DNA of 64,000 nt, from NCBI GenBank assembly GCA_020633295.1, contig JACKDW010000009.1:62001-126000 (forward strand), in the 5' to 3' direction. Below, piece after piece: positions 38,203-47,200 of this stretch. The notes beneath the pieces were generated by a model. That model was not told the origin of the DNA, did no database searches, and was given only the letters and a program-made list of their open reading frames with translations. Numbering within the stretch: the stretch's first letter is position 1; each line of letters begins with the position of its first letter. Both the position numbers and the translations under genes were made by a program. This DNA is from Myxococcales bacterium. Its GTDB lineage: Bacteria; Myxococcota_A; Polyangia; Nannocystales; Nannocystaceae.

Positions 38203-40560
38203 TCACGCCAGCGCGGCGAGCTGCGCCTCGAGCGAGGGCCAGCAGTACAGCGGCTGCTTGAGCACGCGGTGGGCCTTGATGTCAGGCAGCTGCGTCCAGC
38301 CGTGCGTGGCGATCTCGTGGCCGAAGTCGTCGCGCGTCGTGCCCGAGACGGTGAAGGTCCCCGCCGCGTCATCGAGCCTCGGGGTCAGCGTGTAGACGAG
38401 GTTGTCGTGCCACTGGCTCACGACGCGCCACGAGTCGTCGCGGGTGTTGGAGACGACCGCGAGCAGCGTGCCGTCGTCGCAGGGCGCGAGGTCGATGAGG
38501 CCGTCGTGGACGCGCCGGCCATCGCCGTCGAGGTAGAACCAGCCGATCAGCTCCTCGGGGACGCGATACGTGAGCCACCGCGGCGCCGCGAGCTCGCCCG
38601 CCGCGAAGCGCAGGACCGAGGCGTGGGTCGTGCACGCGACGCTCGTCTGGTTGAACGCCCACAGCCGCCGGCGATCGCAGCGCAGCCCGGTCATCTCGCC
38701 GCGGTGCAGCGGCGCCCGGAGCACGTGGGACGCGGTCGGGGTCGCCTGCGGCGCGTCGCTCGAGGGGATGAACGCGCGGATCTCCCGGTGCACGCCCGCG
38801 CGCTCGTATCGCTCCTCGTAGGGACCGATGACCGCGACGATCTCGTCGTCGTCGCCGCGGACGACCGTCAGCGTCCGGTGCTCCTTGTAGGGGTAGTCCT
38901 GACCGACCTCGAGCCGCGAGGGGTCGTCGGTGCGCGAGAGCGTCCACGAGACGCCGGCGCTGTTCGTCCAGAGGTAGCGACGCTCGTCGAGCGCGGTGAT
39001 GGTGATGTAGTGCCAGTCGTTCTTCTGCGCGCTGAAGTCGTGGCGGTGACACTCGTAGGCGCCCGCGAGCGCGCGGCGGTCCGGCGCGATGTCGCAGCCC
39101 GCGTACGCGAGCCACGGAGCGCCCTCGAGCCGCGCGCGGTCGTCCTCGGCGACCGGCAGCGGACGCGCGGCGGCACAGACGGCGCCGGCGGTGCGACCGT
39201 CGGGCACCGCGAGCCGCAGCCCCTCGCGCAGCGTGAGGCCCTCGCCCTCGGAGTGCTTGCCGCCGTGCACGAGACGCTCGACGCGATCGCCGAGCGCGGC
39301 GTAGACGTACGCCTCGTGCGGCGCGTCACCGGGCGTCGCGCACAGATCGTAGAGCCCCACGAGCGGCGCCGGTGGATTCAACGCCCGCGACAGCTCGAGC
39401 CACTCGGTGTGGTGCGCGAGCGGCCAGCGCCCGAACAGCCCGTAGGCGCGGCTGTTGGGTCGGTAGGGCGCCGTCGGGCGGTGCTTGATGTGGTCCCAGA
39501 CGGGCTCGAGGCAGAACACCGCGACGTACGGGTAGGGATCCGGCGGCGCGTCCGACTTGATGTTCGTGACCGCGAGGATCCGCTGCTCGCCGCCGAGCTG
39601 GACCTGCGTGGTCGCGTCGTGGGCGTACAGCGGGCCCGAGTCCGGGTACCGCTCGCGCGAGATCGTGTTGTTCTGCCACGTGCCGATGTGCCAGTGGACG
39701 CCGCGCTCGCGCGCCGCGGGCAGGATCCCGCGCAGGAACGCGAGCTGCGCGGCGTGGTTGCTCCTGAACTCGGCGTTGAGGTTGGCGATCGCCTGCGCCC
39801 GCTCGCCGTGGCGATCGCTGCGATCGAGGCTGGCGACGGCGTCGACGAGCGCGACCAGCAGGTTGTTGTAGGCGTCGCACTGCGCCATCAACACCTGGCC
39901 CCAGAGCGGCTGCGACTGGTTTCGCGGCTCCCGGATCCACTCGGCGGCGGCGCGGATCTTGTTGATCGCGTTGCCGTCGATGACGTTGAGCAGCTGCGCG
40001 TAGCGCTCCCACTCCCACCGCGTGCCCGGGGTCGAGATCGCGGCGCGGAACGAGGCGAGCGCCTGCATCGCGCCGCACAGGTTCTGAATCTGCTGCTCCG
40101 ACGCGAGCCCGCGGATGAGCTCCTCGAGCTGGGTGGTCAGCGACTTCTGCGGCGCGGTGAACAGCCGGAGGATCATCGAGACGATCGAGAGCACCGCGCC
40201 GATCAGCGCGCCGGGGGGACCGGCCGCCGAGCTCGCGAGCGCGCCGACGGTGCTCGCGACGGACGCGCAGATGTCGACGATCGCCGCGCTGCCCGAGATC
40301 GCGTCGCCGCGCTTGAACGCGAGCGCCGCGTCGCGCAGCCCCGTGGCGATCGCCGGCAGCCCCTTCGCGAGCGCCTCGACGCGGCGCTTGGCGTCGTCCT
40401 TCTCCGCCTTGCTCGCCGCGTCGGAGTCGAGCGTGACGTGCAGCGCGTCCCACTCGGCGGTGAGCTTCTGGAGCGTCTGCTGGTAGCCGGGGTCGCTGCT
40501 GACGTGCGTGCCGATGAGGGTCAGCGCGTCCTTGAGCGTTTTTTCGAGATCGTTGGCCAT
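38203..40560 (-). CDS. Candidate alpha-helical pore-forming protein with a C-terminal beta region
   Basis: 785 residues; ATG at 40560. No signal peptide. Residues 1-90 are amphipathic helices. Residues 92-134 are strongly hydrophobic and Gly/Ala/Ser-rich, with GPPGALIGAVLSIVSMILRLF at the end, then more helices to about 300: the layout of helical-bundle pore formers with an insertion hairpin. The last 480 residues are Trp/His/Tyr-rich beta strands (HWHIGTWQNNTISRERYPD, WHYITITALDERRYLW, WLTYRVPEELIGWFYLDGDG), possibly a propeller or lectin-like binding part. No family could be named with certainty, so function is inferred from topology only. It stands alone between a convergent lipase and a 420-bp gap. 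Confidence 0.72.
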   Translation of the reverse strand: MANDLEKTLKDALTLIGTHVSSDPGYQQTLQKLTAEWDALHVTLDSDAASKAEKDDAKRRVEALAKGLPAIATGLRDAALAFKRGDAISGSAAIVDICASVASTVGALASSAAGPPGALIGAVLSIVSMILRLFTAPQKSLTTQLEELIRGLASEQQIQNLCGAMQALASFRAAISTPGTRWEWERYAQLLNVIDGNAINKIRAAAEWIREPRNQSQPLWGQVLMAQCDAYNNLLVALVDAVASLDRSDRHGERAQAIANLNAEFRSNHAAQLAFLRGILPAARERGVHWHIGTWQNNTISRERYPDSGPLYAHDATTQVQLGGEQRILAVTNIKSDAPPDPYPYVAVFCLEPVWDHIKHRPTAPYRPNSRAYGLFGRWPLAHHTEWLELSRALNPPAPLVGLYDLCATPGDAPHEAYVYAALGDRVERLVHGGKHSEGEGLTLREGLRLAVPDGRTAGAVCAAARPLPVAEDDRARLEGAPWLAYAGCDIAPDRRALAGAYECHRHDFSAQKNDWHYITITALDERRYLWTNSAGVSWTLSRTDDPSRLEVGQDYPYKEHRTLTVVRGDDDEIVAVIGPYEERYERAGVHREIRAFIPSSDAPQATPTASHVLRAPLHRGEMTGLRCDRRRLWAFNQTSVACTTHASVLRFAAGELAAPRWLTYRVPEELIGWFYLDGDGRRVHDGLIDLAPCDDGTLLAVVSNTRDDSWRVVSQWHDNLVYTLTPRLDDAAGTFTVSGTTRDDFGHEIATHGWTQLPDIKAHRVLKQPLYCWPSLEAQLAALA

Positions 40561-40980
40561 GGTGACGGTGTCGCCTTTGTGTCGAGAACCTGGGATGGCG
40601 CGCGCGAGCGCGGCGCGCCTGCGCGGGTCGCCGGCGCGCCGCGTGTCGCGGTCGCGTGTCGCGGTCGGTCGTCGGCGACGACTCGTCGCGGCGCCCCGCC
40701 GTGCGCATCCGGTGATCTCGTGCAGGGGAGACAGCTCGAAGCGTGCATACGAGCGAGTCGCGTCCGCGACCGACCGCGGCAAAATTGTATTCGCACCGGC
40801 CTTCGTCGGCAGCGGGCCGCTCGCATGCGAGAGGTCACGATCGTCGTTTCGAGGCCGCGGGCGGGGTTCAGCACCCCCAGGCGGCCGCGCGTCGACTGTG
40901 CGCACCACGGTTCGCACCGGCGTGGACGCGACGCCGGCGTCGTTCGAAGCGGTCCTCGGGGACAGCGACGCGAAGCCGCG
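40561..40980. other. Intergenic region, no gene seen
   Basis: 420 bp upstream of the pore-former-like gene. It contains the only AT-leaning patch nearby (CGGCAAAATTGTATTCG at about 40780), a plausible promoter position for the minus-strand gene. Frames are Arg-rich and not gene-like. Confidence 0.45.
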
Positions 40981-41466
40981 CTAGCGCGCGACCTCGACCG
41001 GCGTGGCGGCGAGCAGCTCGGTCAGCACGGCGGGCGCGAGCGACACGAGCAGGCCCCGGGCGCCGCCGTTGATCCAGACGCGCGGCAGCGCCAGCACGCT
41101 GCGCTCGACGTACACCGGCATGCGCCTGCGAACGCCGAAGGGGGACGTCCCGCCGACGCGGTAGCCCGAGTGCCGCTCGGCCGTGGCCGGGGCGCACGGG
41201 CGGGTCGAGCGGGTCCCCAGGACGCGCGCGAGCTGCTTCGCGGAGACCGAGCGGTCGCCGTGCATCAACACGATCAGCGGCTGCTGCTCGGCGTCCTCGA
41301 AGATCAGCGTCTTGACCACGTGGTGCTCGTCGACCCCAAGCGCCGCCGAGCTCGCGGCCGAGCCGCCGTGCTCCACGTACTCGTAGGGGTGCAGCGTGAA
41401 CTCGACGCCGCGCGCGGTGAGCATGCGCAGCGCGGGGGTGCTGGGGATCTTGGGGCGGCGAGCCAT
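40981..41466 (-). CDS. ybaK: Cys-tRNA(Pro)/misacyl-tRNA deacylase, YbaK/EbsC family
   Basis: 161 residues from MARRPK at 41466 (an earlier in-frame ATG at 41499 is possible). The YbaK fold hydrolyses mischarged tRNA, typically Cys-tRNA(Pro), in trans. Family segments: TPALRMLTARGVEFTLHPYEY, the VKTLIFEDAEQQPLIVLMHGD strand with the functional Lys in VVKTLIF, SAKQLARVLG, and the Gly-rich VGGTSPFGVRRRMPVYVE loop. The C-terminal INGGARGLLVSLAP is also typical. Divergent from the lipoprotein gene at 41577, with a control region of about 110 bp. Confidence 0.92.
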   Translation of the reverse strand: MARRPKIPSTPALRMLTARGVEFTLHPYEYVEHGGSAASSAALGVDEHHVVKTLIFEDAEQQPLIVLMHGDRSVSAKQLARVLGTRSTRPCAPATAERHSGYRVGGTSPFGVRRRMPVYVERSVLALPRVWINGGARGLLVSLAPAVLTELLAATPVEVAR

Positions 41467-41576
41467 CTCCGCGTCGACTCGGACATCATGGTCCATCACG
41501 CGCGGCTTGGCGACGGCGCGGGGTCGCCCCGCAGGCGCGCCGGAGCGCTTGCGCTCGCGTCGGTTCCTGCGTATCC

Positions 41577-42365
41577 ATGGGCGTCGTGCTCCGGTTGTTG
41601 TCAGTCGCGCTGGTCGTCGCGCTCGTTGGTTGCGACGCGATCGATCACGAGCGCGCGACGCCGTCGCCCGTCGATCGGGACGGCGACGACGAGTTCGTCG
41701 CGCTCGCCGAGGAGCGCGCGGCGGGCGAGGCCACCGCGCGCTCCGCCGGGGACGCGCCGGTGGTGCACTCGGCCGCGATCCAGACGAACGAGGGGCGCTT
41801 TGAGCTCGACGAGCTGCTCGAGCACCACGTGGTCGCGGACGACGCGGGCCCGTGGATCGTCGCGCTGCGTCGGGAGCCCGGCGCGGCCTGGACGGGGACG
41901 CTGCACGTCGGTCGACCCGGCGCGCTCGTCGAGGTCGCCGATCAGGTCGCCCGCGGGCTGCGTAGCTGCGAGACGCGCCCCCAGCTGTGGGCGCTCACGC
42001 GGACCGTCGCCGACGATCCCGGCGCGCGCGGGCTCTGGATCCTCGACGGCGACGCGCTGCGGGAGCGGCCGCTGCCAGGGCGCGCGCTCGACCGCGTCGC
42101 CGGCGTGAGCCCCGACTGCCGGCACGCGATCATCGTCACGCGCGGCGGCGGCCTCCCGGTCATCGAGCTCGTCGCGCTCGCGGGCGAGGACGAGCCGATC
42201 CCGCTGGCCAATCACGACCTGTCCTATACGCCTGGTCAGAGGCCGGCGGGCTTCGTCACGCCGCCGACCCACGCCGACGCGCTGCGCTGGGATGACCTCC
42301 GCACCGCGCGCTACGACGCGGCCGAGGGCGAGATCACGCTGACGCTCCCGGAGGAGCCGCGGTGA
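41577..42365 (+). CDS. Lipoprotein of unknown function, coupled to the M23 peptidase
   Basis: 262 residues. The signal VVLRLLSVALVVALVGC ends in a lipobox at Cys19. The mature protein has repeated beta segments (GPWIVALRREPGAAWTGTLHVG, GLWILDGDALRERPLPG, HAIIVTRGGGLPVIELVALAG) that look like blades of a small propeller or a WD/PQQ-like fold. No catalytic residues are obvious. Its stop overlaps the GTG start of the M23 peptidase by 4 bp (GTGA), so the two are made together and probably act together at the cell wall. Confidence 0.8.
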   Translation: MGVVLRLLSVALVVALVGCDAIDHERATPSPVDRDGDDEFVALAEERAAGEATARSAGDAPVVHSAAIQTNEGRFELDELLEHHVVADDAGPWIVALRREPGAAWTGTLHVGRPGALVEVADQVARGLRSCETRPQLWALTRTVADDPGARGLWILDGDALRERPLPGRALDRVAGVSPDCRHAIIVTRGGGLPVIELVALAGEDEPIPLANHDLSYTPGQRPAGFVTPPTHADALRWDDLRTARYDAAEGEITLTLPEEPR

Positions 42366-43921
42366 GCCGGGCGCGACGCCTCCGTCGATCCGCCGGCGCG
42401 CTCGCGATCGCGTCCGCGCTGCTCGTGCCGGCGTCGAGCTCGGCCGAGCCGCTGTCGTACCCGGGGGACTCGGCCAACTACGGCTGGGTGGTGACCGCCT
42501 ACTTCGACGAGGGCGGCGCGAGCGACTGGAACTGCGGCGGCAATTCCTACAGCGGGCACAAGGGCACCGACTTCGCGATCCTCGGCTCGTGGCAGGCCAT
42601 GGCCGAGGGGCGCCCGGTGTTCGCGGCGGCGGCGGGGGTCGTCGAGACCACCCACGACGGCGAGCCCGACATGTGCAACTCGGGCGACTGCGGCGGCGGC
42701 GGCGGCTGGGGCAACCACATCAAGATCACGCACCCCGACGGCACGCGCACGCTCTACGCCCACCTCAAGACCTGGTCGGTCACGGTCGAGAACGGCGAGG
42801 CGGTCGCGTGCGGACAGCAGATCGGCATGGTCGGCTCCAGCGGCAACTCGACCGGGCCGCACCTGCACTTCGAGAAGCGCAAGACCGCCGACTACAGCTC
42901 GATCACCGATCCCTTCAAGGGCCCGTGCTCGCCCTCGCCGGGCTACTGGATCTCGCAGGGCGCCTACAACAGCCTGCCGGCGCTCGACTGCCCCGAGGTC
43001 ATCCAGCCGTGGCCGCTGCTGAGCCTCGACGCGGCCGTGCTCCCGATCGACGGGCAGGCGACCGACTTCAACCCGGAGGGCGCGTCGGCCGGGATCTTCG
43101 ACGCCTACGTCGGGCAGGACATCCGCGTCGACTTCACCGTCTCGAACGCGCTCGACGAGACCGCGGTGGCCCAGGGCGTGCGCGTCGGCGGCGAGCTCAG
43201 CGGGCACTGGTCGGTGAGCGACTGGCTGATCCTCGACAACTGGCCGGACAACGCCTGCGGCGGCGACTGGTGCCCCAACGACAGCAACGAGCTGCCGGAG
43301 AACCTGCCGCCCGAGCAGCTCGGCTCGAGCTTCGCGCTCGAGCTCGGCCCGCTCAGCCCGGGCGAGAGCAAGCGCGTCGAGCTGACGCTCACCGCCAACG
43401 CCGAGACCGCGCCCGACGAGCACGCGCGCGCGGGGCTGTTCGTCGCCAACGTCAACGGCGTGTATCAAAAGCCAGGTTTTGACGCGGCGCCCGACAACGT
43501 CGACGACAAGCAGACCTGGGGCGACGGCGATCTGAAGTGGCTCGTCGAGGCCGACCTCTACGTCGACGAGCAGGCGACCACCGGCGACGGCAGCGGCGAC
43601 GACACGCTGACCGGCGATCCCAGCACGGCGACCGACGGCGGCTCCGCGACCGCGAGCGGGACGGGCGGCGCGAGCGGGACGGGCGACGAGAGCGACGGCG
43701 GGAGCTCGAGCGGCGACGCGTCGGCCGGCTCGGCGACGGCCTCCGGCGGATCAGCCTCGGGCACCGACGGCGGCCCCGCGCTCCCTCCGGTCTACGGCGC
43801 CGACGCGGCCTACGAGGAGGGCTGCGCGTGCCGGAGCGCGCCGGGTCGAGGCGGCGGCGCGCCGCTGCTGCTCGCGTTCGCGATCCTCGGGCTCGCGCGC
43901 CCACGCCGACGCTCGCGCTGA
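42362..43921 (+). CDS. Secreted M23 metallopeptidase with MYXO-CTERM-type tail
   Basis: 519 residues. Signal peptide (LAIASALLVPASSSA), then an M23/LysM-less endopeptidase domain with the zinc ligands in HKGTD and HLHFE and the partner TLYAHLKTW. Such enzymes cut peptidoglycan cross-links or surface peptides. Residues 210-390 are a beta domain (IRVDFTVSNALDETA, RVELTLTANAE) that may be a CARDB-like binding part. A Gly/Ser/Thr/Asp linker follows and the tail is CACRSAPGRGG, a hydrophobic helix and RPRRRSR, a MYXO-CTERM-type sorting signal. The zinc ligand set is complete, so it is probably active. It is translationally coupled to the preceding lipoprotein gene. Confidence 0.9.
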   Translation: MSRARRLRRSAGALAIASALLVPASSSAEPLSYPGDSANYGWVVTAYFDEGGASDWNCGGNSYSGHKGTDFAILGSWQAMAEGRPVFAAAAGVVETTHDGEPDMCNSGDCGGGGGWGNHIKITHPDGTRTLYAHLKTWSVTVENGEAVACGQQIGMVGSSGNSTGPHLHFEKRKTADYSSITDPFKGPCSPSPGYWISQGAYNSLPALDCPEVIQPWPLLSLDAAVLPIDGQATDFNPEGASAGIFDAYVGQDIRVDFTVSNALDETAVAQGVRVGGELSGHWSVSDWLILDNWPDNACGGDWCPNDSNELPENLPPEQLGSSFALELGPLSPGESKRVELTLTANAETAPDEHARAGLFVANVNGVYQKPGFDAAPDNVDDKQTWGDGDLKWLVEADLYVDEQATTGDGSGDDTLTGDPSTATDGGSATASGTGGASGTGDESDGGSSSGDASAGSATASGGSASGTDGGPALPPVYGADAAYEEGCACRSAPGRGGGAPLLLAFAILGLARPRRRSR

Positions 43922-44054
43922 ACGGCCTCGGGCCGCCGAGATACGCCGCGTGGTCGCCAGCGCGACGCGGCGGAGGAGGCCAGGAAGCCAGAACGAGCTC
44001 GTCGCGGGTCCACGGCGAGCGCGGGCGACAACGACATCGGGCGTTCGGGGCCTG

Positions 44055-44633
44055 CTAGGCCTTCCCGCGCCGACGCAGCCGCGCCAGGATGTCCTCGGGC
44101 AGCGCGCCCGCGCGCTCGTATCGTCGGAGCGCGCGCCCCCGGCTCGCCTGGGGCTCGGGGTCCGCGTCCGGGCAGCCGTCGTCGTCTTCGAAGCCGTTGA
44201 AGCGCTCCGGCTCGTCGGGGCAGTTGTCGGTCGCGTCGTCGTAGCCGTCGGCGTCGCGGTCGCCGACGGACAGGCACGCGATCACGGTCGCCCGGGGCCC
44301 CGGGACCATCGCCGCGCGCAGCTCGGCGACCCGGCGCCGCGTCGCGTCATCGTCGTCGCGCGCGCGGGCCTCGATCGCGTCCAGCAGCGCCGCGGCGGCC
44401 ACGAGGTCGCCGGCGTCCTTGAACATGCGCTCGGCGATCGTGAGGCGGAGCTCGAGCGCGTCCGCGGGCGCGAGCGCGGCGGCCTCGCGCAGGCGCGCGG
44501 CGCAGCCGTCGAGCGCGCCGATCTCGTACAGCCGGCGGCTCTCGTCGAGCAGCGCGTCGACGGGGCTCGCGCTCGCGCAGGCCGACAGCGTCAGCGCCGC
44601 GAGCAGCGAGCGCAGTGCGGCGGTTCGGGTCAT
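44055..44633 (-). CDS. Lipoprotein with helical repeat and thrombospondin-type-3 calcium repeat
   Basis: 192 residues. The signal AALRSLLAALTLSAC ends in a lipobox. Helical TPR-like segments (LLDESRRLYEIGALDGCAARLREA, then ALELRLTIAERMFKDAGDLVAAA) are followed by DRDADGYDDATDNCPDEPERF and DDDGCPDADP, the type-3 calcium-binding repeat seen before OmpA domains in myxobacterial envelope proteins; here no OmpA domain follows. It is a small outer-membrane-associated protein, function unknown. A degenerate ACATGTCT dyad lies 38 bp upstream of the ATG at 44633. Confidence 0.82.
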   Translation of the reverse strand: MTRTAALRSLLAALTLSACASASPVDALLDESRRLYEIGALDGCAARLREAAALAPADALELRLTIAERMFKDAGDLVAAAALLDAIEARARDDDDATRRRVAELRAAMVPGPRATVIACLSVGDRDADGYDDATDNCPDEPERFNGFEDDDGCPDADPEPQASRGRALRRYERAGALPEDILARLRRRGKA

Positions 44634-44671
44634 CGGGCCTCGCCGGGGCGGCCGCCGGCGCGCCGTATTGG

Positions 44672-44691
44672 GTATGACTTACAGGACATGT
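44672..44691. promoter_or_regulatory. ACATGTCT-N4-AGACATGT-type dyad, degenerate copy
   Basis: On the plus strand GTATGACT-TACA-GGACATGT: one arm 7 of 8 and the other 5 of 8 against the consensus. It lies 38 bp before the lipoprotein start (minus strand), nearly the same distance as the copy at 32505 from its gene. Confidence 0.5.
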
Positions 44692-44699
44692 CGTGAAGG

Positions 44700-45887
44700 T
44701 CAAGCCGGACGCGCGCCGAGGACCTGGGTCGTCGCGCTCACGCCGCGGTGGTGCTGGCCCTCGGCCACGAGGCGCCGCGTCTCCTGACACAGCTCGAGCT
44801 CGAGGCCCTGCAGCTCCTGGCGCGCCGCGTCGACGTCGAGCAGCAGCTCGACGACCGACGGCCCGCCGGCGCCCGGGAGCTCGAGCTGCGCGGGCGCGTA
44901 GATCTCGAGGATGAAGACGCCGCCGGGCTGGAGCGCGCGCGCGCAGGCGGCGTGGACCGTGCGCCGCAGCGCCGGCGGGACGTGGGCCCACACCGAGACG
45001 ATGGCGGCCCAGCGCGACTCGCCGAGGTCGAAGTCCGCGAGGTCGCCGGCGACGGTCGTCAGCGTGACGCCCCGCTCCCGCGCGAGCGCCTCGGCGTGGT
45101 CGAGCGCGACGCGGGACAGATCCACGGCGGTCACCTCGTGGCCGCGCTCGGCGAAGAACACCGCGTCGCGCCCCTCGCCGGCGGCGATGACCAGCACGGG
45201 CCCCGGCGGCACGCGGCCCGCGACCGCGCGGACGAAGTCGTTGGGCTCGGCGCCGTAGGACGCGAACGGCTGGGCGTAGCGCTCGTCCCACTCGGCGGCG
45301 GAGAACGCCGGCGTGATCGCGTCCTGGCGACGCGTCGGGGCGAGGTGATCCGCGAGCCGCTTGAGCGCCGCGCCGAGCTTGCCCGCGAGCGCGGCGTCAC
45401 GCAGCGCGCCGGCCTCGCGATCGAAGCTGTCGTGAAAGCGCGGGATCGAGAGGCTGCTGACGATCTCGGCGCCGTAGCGCGGCGCGGCCGCGAGCGCGAG
45501 CTTGAGCGCGCTCGCGCCGCCCCGGCCGCCGGGTGAGGTCGAGAGCGCGACCGTCGGCTTCCCCTGGAACACCCTGGGGTCGATGCGGCTGGCCCAGTCG
45601 AAGAGGTTCTTGAACGCGGCCGAGTAGTTGCCGTTGTGCTCGGCGTACGAGATCAGCAGCGCGTCGGCGGAGCCGATCGCGTCGAAGAACGCGCGCGCGC
45701 GCGGGTGGACGCCGCCCTCGCGCTCGCGGTCGACGCTGTAGACCGGCAGCTCGAGATCCTCGAGCGCGAGGTGCTCGAGCTCCACGTCCGGGAGGAATTC
45801 CGCGCGCAGCCGTTCGGCGGCGTGTCGCACGAGCGACTTGTTGATCGAGTGCTGCGACGAGCTCGCCGCGAACGCGAGGACCTTCAT
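44700..45887 (-). CDS. NADPH-dependent FMN reductase fused to a class I methyltransferase
   Basis: 395 residues. Residues 1-185 form a flavodoxin-like NAD(P)H:FMN reductase: VLAFAASSSQHSINKSLVRH phosphate loop, ISYAEHNGNYSAAFKNLFDWAS, and STSPGGRGGA. Residues 195-395 are a SAM methyltransferase with motif I VLVIAAGEGRDAVFFA, VTAVDLSRVALDHAEALA, and WAHVPPALRRTV, close to TehB-like enzymes. The two are in one frame with no stop. A flavin reductase joined to a small-molecule methylase suggests reduction and methylation of a toxic compound such as a metalloid or quinone; this is inference. ATG at 45887; the 12-bp repeats just upstream lie in its leader. It is downstream of the PP2C gene. Confidence 0.88.
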   Translation of the reverse strand: MKVLAFAASSSQHSINKSLVRHAAERLRAEFLPDVELEHLALEDLELPVYSVDREREGGVHPRARAFFDAIGSADALLISYAEHNGNYSAAFKNLFDWASRIDPRVFQGKPTVALSTSPGGRGGASALKLALAAAPRYGAEIVSSLSIPRFHDSFDREAGALRDAALAGKLGAALKRLADHLAPTRRQDAITPAFSAAEWDERYAQPFASYGAEPNDFVRAVAGRVPPGPVLVIAAGEGRDAVFFAERGHEVTAVDLSRVALDHAEALARERGVTLTTVAGDLADFDLGESRWAAIVSVWAHVPPALRRTVHAACARALQPGGVFILEIYAPAQLELPGAGGPSVVELLLDVDAARQELQGLELELCQETRRLVAEGQHHRGVSATTQVLGARPA

Positions 45888-45905
45888 GGGTTGCCTTGTC
45901 GAGAG

Positions 45906-45948
45906 AGGTTGGAGGAGCGGTTGGAGGAGAGGTTGGAGGAGAGGTCGG
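45906..45948. repeat. 12-bp direct repeat in the leader of the reductase-methyltransferase gene
   Basis: Three and a half copies of AGGTTGGAGGAG (plus strand; second copy begins with C). They begin 18 bp upstream of the start codon, so they are transcribed as a CU-rich leader. Confidence 0.8.
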
Positions 45949-46034
45949 CGCGCGTCCCCTCGCGCGCCCGACAGGCGGCGCGGTCGAGCGCGAGGCCACA
46001 GCATAGCGTCCTGGCGCGGGATGGCGCGCGCGCG

Positions 46035-46958
46035 TCAGTCGTCGCCCATGATCAGGCGGTACAGCTCGCCGAAGCGCGCGTACACCTCGTGAGGCTCGAG
46101 CTCGCTCAGCGCGCGCGGGACGTCGGGCAGCGGACCTGACGGATTGTACAGCCACGGGACGCGCGGCGGCGCCATGCCGCCGTGGCTCACCTGGGGCGCT
46201 GGGTCGCGCGTGAAGCCGGCGACGCACAGCGTCACGTTGTCGCGAGCGCCGCGCTCGAGCGCGCGCTCGACCAGCTCGTCGACGACGCGGCGAGGCGCGT
46301 CTTGGCGCGCGTCCGCGTCGACGCGGCCCAGCGCCGCGGCCAGCTCGTCGTCCGAGACGAGCTCGTGCAGCCCGTCGGTGCACAGCGCGTAGAGGTCGCC
46401 CGGGGCGATGTCGGCCGCGTGGAGCTCGACCTCGAGCGCGTCGCCGAAGCCGAGCGCGCGGACCAGCACGCCGGCGTAGGCGAGCTGCGCCGCGGTCGGC
46501 TCGATCCCGTTCGCGCGCAGATACGCGAACAGGCGGTGATCCGCGGTGATCTGCGTCAGCGCGCCGCAGCGCCACCGATACGCCCGGCAGTCGCCGACGT
46601 GGGCGATCGACACGCGGTCCCCCGCGACGTGCAGCGCGACGATGGCCGCGCCCGCGCCCGTGAGGAAGCGGGCGACCCGGCGCACGCGGTGGTCCGCCGC
46701 CGCGACCGCCTCGCGCAGGCGCGCGGCGTCGGGCTCCTCGTCGCCCGGGTCCCAGCCGGCCGGGTCGCCCCGCTGAAATCGCTCGACCGTCGCCCAGCTG
46801 GCGACCTTGGCGGCCGGGCGCCCGTTGCAGCTCCCGCCCATGCCGTCGCACACCACCAGCAGGTCGTGGGGCGCGTAGAACTGGTAGTCGTCCTCGTTGA
46901 GGGCGCGAACCGGGCCGCGCTCGGTGCGTCCGGCCGCGCGCAGGCGCCAGCGGCTCAT
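46035..46958 (-). CDS. PP2C-type Ser/Thr protein phosphatase
   Basis: 307 residues, ATG at 46958. The metal-binding motifs of PP2C are complete: GPVRALNEDDYQF, VVCDGMGGSCNG (Asp-Gly-Met-Gly-Gly), IAHVGDCRAYRWR, LCTDGLHELVSDDE, and ARDNVTLCVAGF. It is cytosolic and probably removes phosphates placed by Ser/Thr kinases such as the one at 5.3 kb. The C-terminal 50 residues (WLYNPSGPLPDVPRALSELEP) are an unusual tail. It is divergent from the CheY-like gene, with one copy of the ACATGTCT dyad in the gap. Confidence 0.92.
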   Translation of the reverse strand: MSRWRLRAAGRTERGPVRALNEDDYQFYAPHDLLVVCDGMGGSCNGRPAAKVASWATVERFQRGDPAGWDPGDEEPDAARLREAVAAADHRVRRVARFLTGAGAAIVALHVAGDRVSIAHVGDCRAYRWRCGALTQITADHRLFAYLRANGIEPTAAQLAYAGVLVRALGFGDALEVELHAADIAPGDLYALCTDGLHELVSDDELAAALGRVDADARQDAPRRVVDELVERALERGARDNVTLCVAGFTRDPAPQVSHGGMAPPRVPWLYNPSGPLPDVPRALSELEPHEVYARFGELYRLIMGDD

Positions 46959-47080
46959 CGCGTTGAGCGTGCGGGCAAATATCCCGGGTGTCGAGCGCGT
47001 GGTGGCGACGCTCGCGGCCCGTGACCGCCGGCGCGCGCGGTCGCGCGCGCGCGGAACCGGTCGGCGCGCGCGATGCAAGT

Positions 47081-47100
47081 TGATGTCTTATCAGACATGT
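47081..47100. promoter_or_regulatory. ACATGTCT-N4-AGACATGT-type dyad between divergent genes
   Basis: TGATGTCT-TATC-AGACATGT: one arm perfect, the other 6 of 8. It lies 100 bp before the CheY start and about 120 bp before the PP2C start, so it could control either or both. Confidence 0.6.
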
Positions 47101-47200
47101 CGTAGCGATCGCGTGAGCGAGGCGCGCGTCGAGACGCGCGTCCGCGAATCGCCGCCGCGGGCGCGCGGCCCGGTGATAAAATTTGCCGGAGGAGAGGCGC

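Noticed and set aside
43922..44054. Small gene between the M23 peptidase and the TSP3 lipoprotein
   Set aside because: The 133-bp convergent gap has only Arg-rich frames and no ribosome site.
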